A stretch of 64,000 nucleotides of DNA from CAVVJA01 sp963809815. Its GTDB lineage: Bacteria > Actinomycetota > Actinomycetes > Mycobacteriales > Jatrophihabitantaceae. Below are positions 60,994-64,000 of the stretch, piece after piece (the first letter of the stretch is position 1; each line of letters begins with the position of its first letter). The translations under genes and the position numbers were made by a program. The notes under the pieces are model-generated. The model searched no databases, was not told the origin of the DNA, and worked only from the letters and a program-made list of their open reading frames with translations. The stretch is from the NCBI GenBank assembly GCA_963809815.1, contig CAWELM010000017.1, forward strand, positions 434,001 through 498,000, read 5' to 3'.

Positions 60994-62258
60994 CGGTATT
61001 CCCGAAGGCGTGGATAGATCCCGGCGCCGATAGACGCACAGATCAAGATTGCACCCAGGGCGACGACAGAATATAGGACTGGCGCATCGAACGATCCACG
61101 CCTTATTGAGGCCGTAAACCGCTCCTGACTTGCGTCGATCTCCTTGTCGAGTACTTCGACCGCAGCAACGAGATGCGGAGCTTCGCGCTTCGATGTGTTT
61201 TCGATGGCGCCGGGAAAGTCTCCCTTATCTTGGAGATTTAATATGGTCTGGTGCTGTTGGAAGAATAGCGACAATTCCGCATCGAGCTGATTGGCAGTTC
61301 CGGCACGCCCAAGGCTTCGCAATGTGCGCTGAACCTGTTCGGCGAGCCCTGGGTGATTGCCACCGCCCAAGCGTGCTGCGACTTCGTCGAAGTCCTGGGA
61401 AAAAGTCGCACCACTACCGCGCGCAATGAGCGAGAGGCTTTCGTCCGCCTGCGCTCTGACCGCCAGAATGCGCGCGGATGACAACTGAGCAGCTGGGTCT
61501 GATCCGCGCTGTTGCGCCGCTCTCAAATGGTGCGAATTGGAGGCGATCACCGTGCCTACTAGGACTGCGACGGCGACGATGGTGATGGTCGCTACGAGCC
61601 AGCCAAGGTTGAGTATTCGGTGGGTTCGACCCGCTAGCCAGAGTTGCACGCCGACCGTGAGGCAGAACAAGACGGCTCCGATGACAAGCAGGAACAACGG
61701 TCCGGTTTGGGAAGCACCGGCGTCATAGGCGCTACCGAGCTTGCTCGCTTCCTCGCGATAGATCGAAAGCACGGCGGGTAAGATGCGAATTCGCATCGTT
61801 TCAGAGGCCCGGCGTAGGTAAGCGGCGCCGACTGGGAAGCCCTGCCGGTTGTTACTCCGCGCGTTCTCGACCAGGCCGGTATAGGTGGGTAGCCAGGAGT
61901 TGATGGTGAAGATGTTGCTTTGGACGGCAGCTGTCGCGCCAGCGGTCCGCGAAATCGACGTTAGCTCACTCGTCGCGATGCTCAAATCGGATATATAGCG
62001 ACTTCGTCCGTATGTGAGGTCGAGGTCACCGGTCAGAAACGCTACCGACGCCGTCGCGTCGGCGTCAGAAAACCTGGCATATGCGTTCGACGCAAGGACC
62101 AAGGAAGGCTGGGCGACTGATGCGAGCGACTGGGTCGCGTCGTGCCGAGTATGCAATACCGCAATGGCCGCGACGCTGACGACGATCGTCATCAGTGCCG
62201 TGGTAGCTGAGGCAAACCTCATCTGCCCCGGTGTCGTCCGTAGTCGCCGGGCTAGCAC
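60990..62258 (-). CDS. glnX: GlnX transmembrane sensor
   Basis: A 422-residue membrane protein with four predicted helices: one near the N-terminus (TTALMTIVVSVAAIAVL), two in the middle (LFLLVIGAVLFCLTVG; LVATITIVAVAVLVGTVIA) and one at the C-terminus. They enclose two extracytoplasmic helical regions, as in mycobacterial GlnX. It relays the amino-acid state sensed by GlnH to PknG. The ATG start opens the operon; 292 bases separate it from the next STAND gene. Confidence 0.9.
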   Translation of the reverse strand: MLARRLRTTPGQMRFASATTALMTIVVSVAAIAVLHTRHDATQSLASVAQPSLVLASNAYARFSDADATASVAFLTGDLDLTYGRSRYISDLSIATSELTSISRTAGATAAVQSNIFTINSWLPTYTGLVENARSNNRQGFPVGAAYLRRASETMRIRILPAVLSIYREEASKLGSAYDAGASQTGPLFLLVIGAVLFCLTVGVQLWLAGRTHRILNLGWLVATITIVAVAVLVGTVIASNSHHLRAAQQRGSDPAAQLSSARILAVRAQADESLSLIARGSGATFSQDFDEVAARLGGGNHPGLAEQVQRTLRSLGRAGTANQLDAELSLFFQQHQTILNLQDKGDFPGAIENTSKREAPHLVAAVEVLDKEIDASQERFTASIRRGSFDAPVLYSVVALGAILICASIGAGIYPRLREYR

Positions 62259-62550
62259 GCTCAGGCTCTCCTTGATCGGTAATCCCCCTCCCGCACTGCA
62301 GGACGCCTGCGATGCGATGCCTCGTTACAGCAGCCAACCATCGGCTGGGGGACTGGGCCCAGGTATACCGGAAAGGGATTCGTGAGGACCAGCCTGGACA
62401 TTGCGCACCTCGACGCCTTCGAAACGCCTGCCGAGAATACTGCTCGCTGCAGGTCCCGGTCGCTATTCCTGGCCGGCGATGACTCGCTCTCCGGGCAGTA
62501 AGGACAATGTGGCCGAGGGGTAAGTGCGTCGCCGCCAGGTACGAACGCTG
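62259..62550. promoter_or_regulatory. intergenic region upstream of the glnX operon
   Basis: Between the STAND gene stop and glnX start on the minus strand. This must hold the operon promoter if the operon starts here. I see no operator palindrome I would defend. Readthrough from the upstream gene is possible. Confidence 0.4.
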
Positions 62551-64000
62551 TCAGCCTCGTCCGACGCGAAGGGCGAGCGCGACCGCTGCGCTCAATGAGA
62601 TGGCCTGTCCGGTCATCGCAGCATCGCGCACTTTGGGGTCGTGGGACTCGTCGATCTGTCGGCGAACCGGCGCGAGTCTGTCTGTCGTGCGCGGGGGCGC
62701 GGGGAGCCCGGTGCGCCCGCGTAATGTGTCCGCCACTGCGAGCAGTGCAGCGGCCGTTGGCAGATCGTCGAACTGACCAGCGTGCCTGGCGACTTCCTCG
62801 AGCTGTTCGATTGCGGCAGGGATGTCGCCGATGTGGTGATATAGCAGCAGCGCCCCGCGCCGACGGGCGGCGGCCTCGGCCTCGTATCGGTGAAGTTCTG
62901 CTACGACCGAGCGGCTGCGAAGCAACGAGGCTCGAGCCTGCAAGCTCATTCGGGACCCAGTTTCTGCCTGGGCCGTCATCCACCCCGCCGCCTCGTTCTC
63001 GTGCTGGCCTTCGGCGGCAAGCTGCGTCAGACCCCCGAGCGCAAAACTCTCACTGGCCTCGTCTTCGACGATGCGAGCCAACCCGCGTGCATCAAGATAT
63101 GCCTCGGTCGCACTCGTGACGTCCCCCTGCAGATAGGAGGCATCCGCGATTCCGAGTTTGGCGAGCAGGATGCCCTGGGTGTACTCAATCGTGCCTGCTG
63201 CTTGCAGCGCCTGGTTCAGAAGCTCGCTCGATGCGGCGAACTCGCCCTGAGCGGACTGGAGTACGCCGAGCCGGAACGCGGTCCAGGCGATCCAAATGAA
63301 GTCCTGGTGCTGCTCACGAATGGCCAGTGCTTCGCCATAACACAACCGGGCCGAAGCCACATCACCCGCGAGGAAATAGGCATTGCCGAGGCTGGTCTGC
63401 GCGTGAGCGAACAACCAGTGGTCGCCGATCTCGCGCGCGATCGTGGCCGCGTCGGCGACTCGTTTGGTTCCCGTAGTCACGCGGCCGAGGATCATCTCGG
63501 CCAGCCCGAGCAACCAGGTGGCCGTGCCTTGCAACTGCCGATCGGCTAACGATGCGCCAGCTGCCCACGCCCGTCGACCCGAGACCAATGCGCGCTCGCC
63601 GTCGCCGGCAAATGCGCTCAAGATGCCGACCGCAAGATGTCCGCGGCCCGGCACGAGGTCAGACGCGTCGGCCGCTTCGAGCGCGCGGTCGATGATTGCC
63701 ACACCTTCGCCTATCCGGCCGCGCATCAGCCAGAAAAGGCAGAGCCGCGAGGCAATTTCTACCCCGACCGGTGGATCGAGCCAGCCCGCCCGCTCGATCG
63801 CTATGCGCAGGTTGTCGTATTCACGGTCGATTGCAGCCAACCAGGGCACTTGCCCACCGGCCCTGAGATTGCTTTCGGCCTGCCGACTCTGCTGGTCGTA
63901 CCATCTGAGATGAGCGGCGTTCGCAACCTCGGCCACACCCGACTGAAGTAGCCGCTTCTCCGCAAAGCGCCTCGTCACCTCCAGCAATCGATACCAATCG
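62551..64000 (-). CDS. STAND/TPR regulator, 5' partial (runs off the window)
   Basis: About 480 C-terminal residues of a larger protein; the frame continues past the window end (the first visible codons read WYRLLEVTRRFAEKRL). It matches the equivalent part of the FHA/STAND protein at 52368 (CRMLETTRRYAEDQL) and is followed by TPR-like repeats (GNAYFLAGDVASARLCYGEA). The C-terminus ends with SLSAAVALALRVG, showing where the other paralogue should have stopped. The N-terminal domains lie outside the window. Confidence 0.85.
   Translation of the reverse strand, partial: DWYRLLEVTRRFAEKRLLQSGVAEVANAAHLRWYDQQSRQAESNLRAGGQVPWLAAIDREYDNLRIAIERAGWLDPPVGVEIASRLCLFWLMRGRIGEGVAIIDRALEAADASDLVPGRGHLAVGILSAFAGDGERALVSGRRAWAAGASLADRQLQGTATWLLGLAEMILGRVTTGTKRVADAATIAREIGDHWLFAHAQTSLGNAYFLAGDVASARLCYGEALAIREQHQDFIWIAWTAFRLGVLQSAQGEFAASSELLNQALQAAGTIEYTQGILLAKLGIADASYLQGDVTSATEAYLDARGLARIVEDEASESFALGGLTQLAAEGQHENEAAGWMTAQAETGSRMSLQARASLLRSRSVVAELHRYEAEAAARRRGALLLYHHIGDIPAAIEQLEEVARHAGQFDDLPTAAALLAVADTLRGRTGLPAPPRTTDRLAPVRRQIDESHDPKVRDAAMTGQAISLSAAVALALRVGRG

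Noticed and set aside
1..64000. tRNA, rRNA, CRISPR arrays, transposases
   Set aside because: None seen: no cloverleaf with a T-loop consensus, no regularly spaced repeats, and no DDE or recombinase motif in the translated frames.

Overview
The window is 64 kb of high-GC chromosomal DNA from an actinobacterium. The evidence is GTG starts with AGGAGG-type ribosome sites, several F420/deazaflavin enzyme families, an actinobacterial glnX-glnH-pknG signalling operon, a BsaP-like biotin protein, and polyhydroxyalkanoate (PHA) genes of the actinobacterial type. I see no rRNA, tRNA, CRISPR array, prophage or intact insertion sequence.

Region 1 (1-8.8 kb): enoyl-CoA hydratase, a PHA synthase (phaC) with palindromic upstream sites, surE, a TIM-barrel isomerase-like protein, two F420-dependent luciferase-like oxidoreductases and a DHA2-type MFS exporter. 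Region 2 (9-19.4 kb): a fused tandem gamma-carbonic-anhydrase-like protein, an acyl-CoA ligase, and divergent from it five tightly coupled genes whose order, sizes and motifs match the subunits of an acetophenone-carboxylase-type ATP-dependent ketone carboxylase. The simplest reading is a ketone degradation module: bicarbonate supply, carboxylation, then CoA activation. Region 3 (19.4-30.4 kb): GNAT acetyltransferase, rhomboid-like membrane protein, a PadR-ABC-permease operon with a clear tandem operator, oxidoreductases, an lldD/acetamidase/SDR operon, and a decayed LuxR gene.

Region 4 (30.5-35.6 kb): second phaC, phaB, phaA, a 3' remnant of lpd, a phasin-like gene and an XRE regulator, which with the first phaC make a complete PHB pathway. 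Region 5 (35.7-42 kb): biotin synthesis (beta-carbonic anhydrase-bioA-bioD, then phosphotransferase-bioF-bioB). BioD carries a C-terminal six-cysteine domain that looks like the biotin synthase auxiliary protein BsaP. Region 6 (42-49.3 kb): small, mostly unlinked genes, some secreted or of unknown function.

Region 7 (49.3-64 kb, minus strand) is the most interesting. It is one translationally coupled operon: GlnX (membrane sensor), GlnH (amino-acid-binding lipoprotein), PknG (kinase), a PP2C phosphatase, a vWA-family protein whose vWA domain is missing, a very large FHA/cyclase-like/STAND/TPR protein, and a large-type NAD-glutamate dehydrogenase lacking its N-terminal third. In mycobacteria GlnX-GlnH-PknG acts through the FHA protein GarA on glutamate dehydrogenase. 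Here sensor, kinase, phosphatase, an FHA protein and the dehydrogenase lie in one transcription unit, with three unusual rearrangements. A second STAND/TPR paralogue starts upstream and runs off the window end.

Two short palindromic repeat families (CTAGTGTCCCGCG and GTCGATGATCTTGG) are scattered between genes. Coordinates of starts were chosen from ribosome sites and overlaps, and they often differ from the longest open frame.
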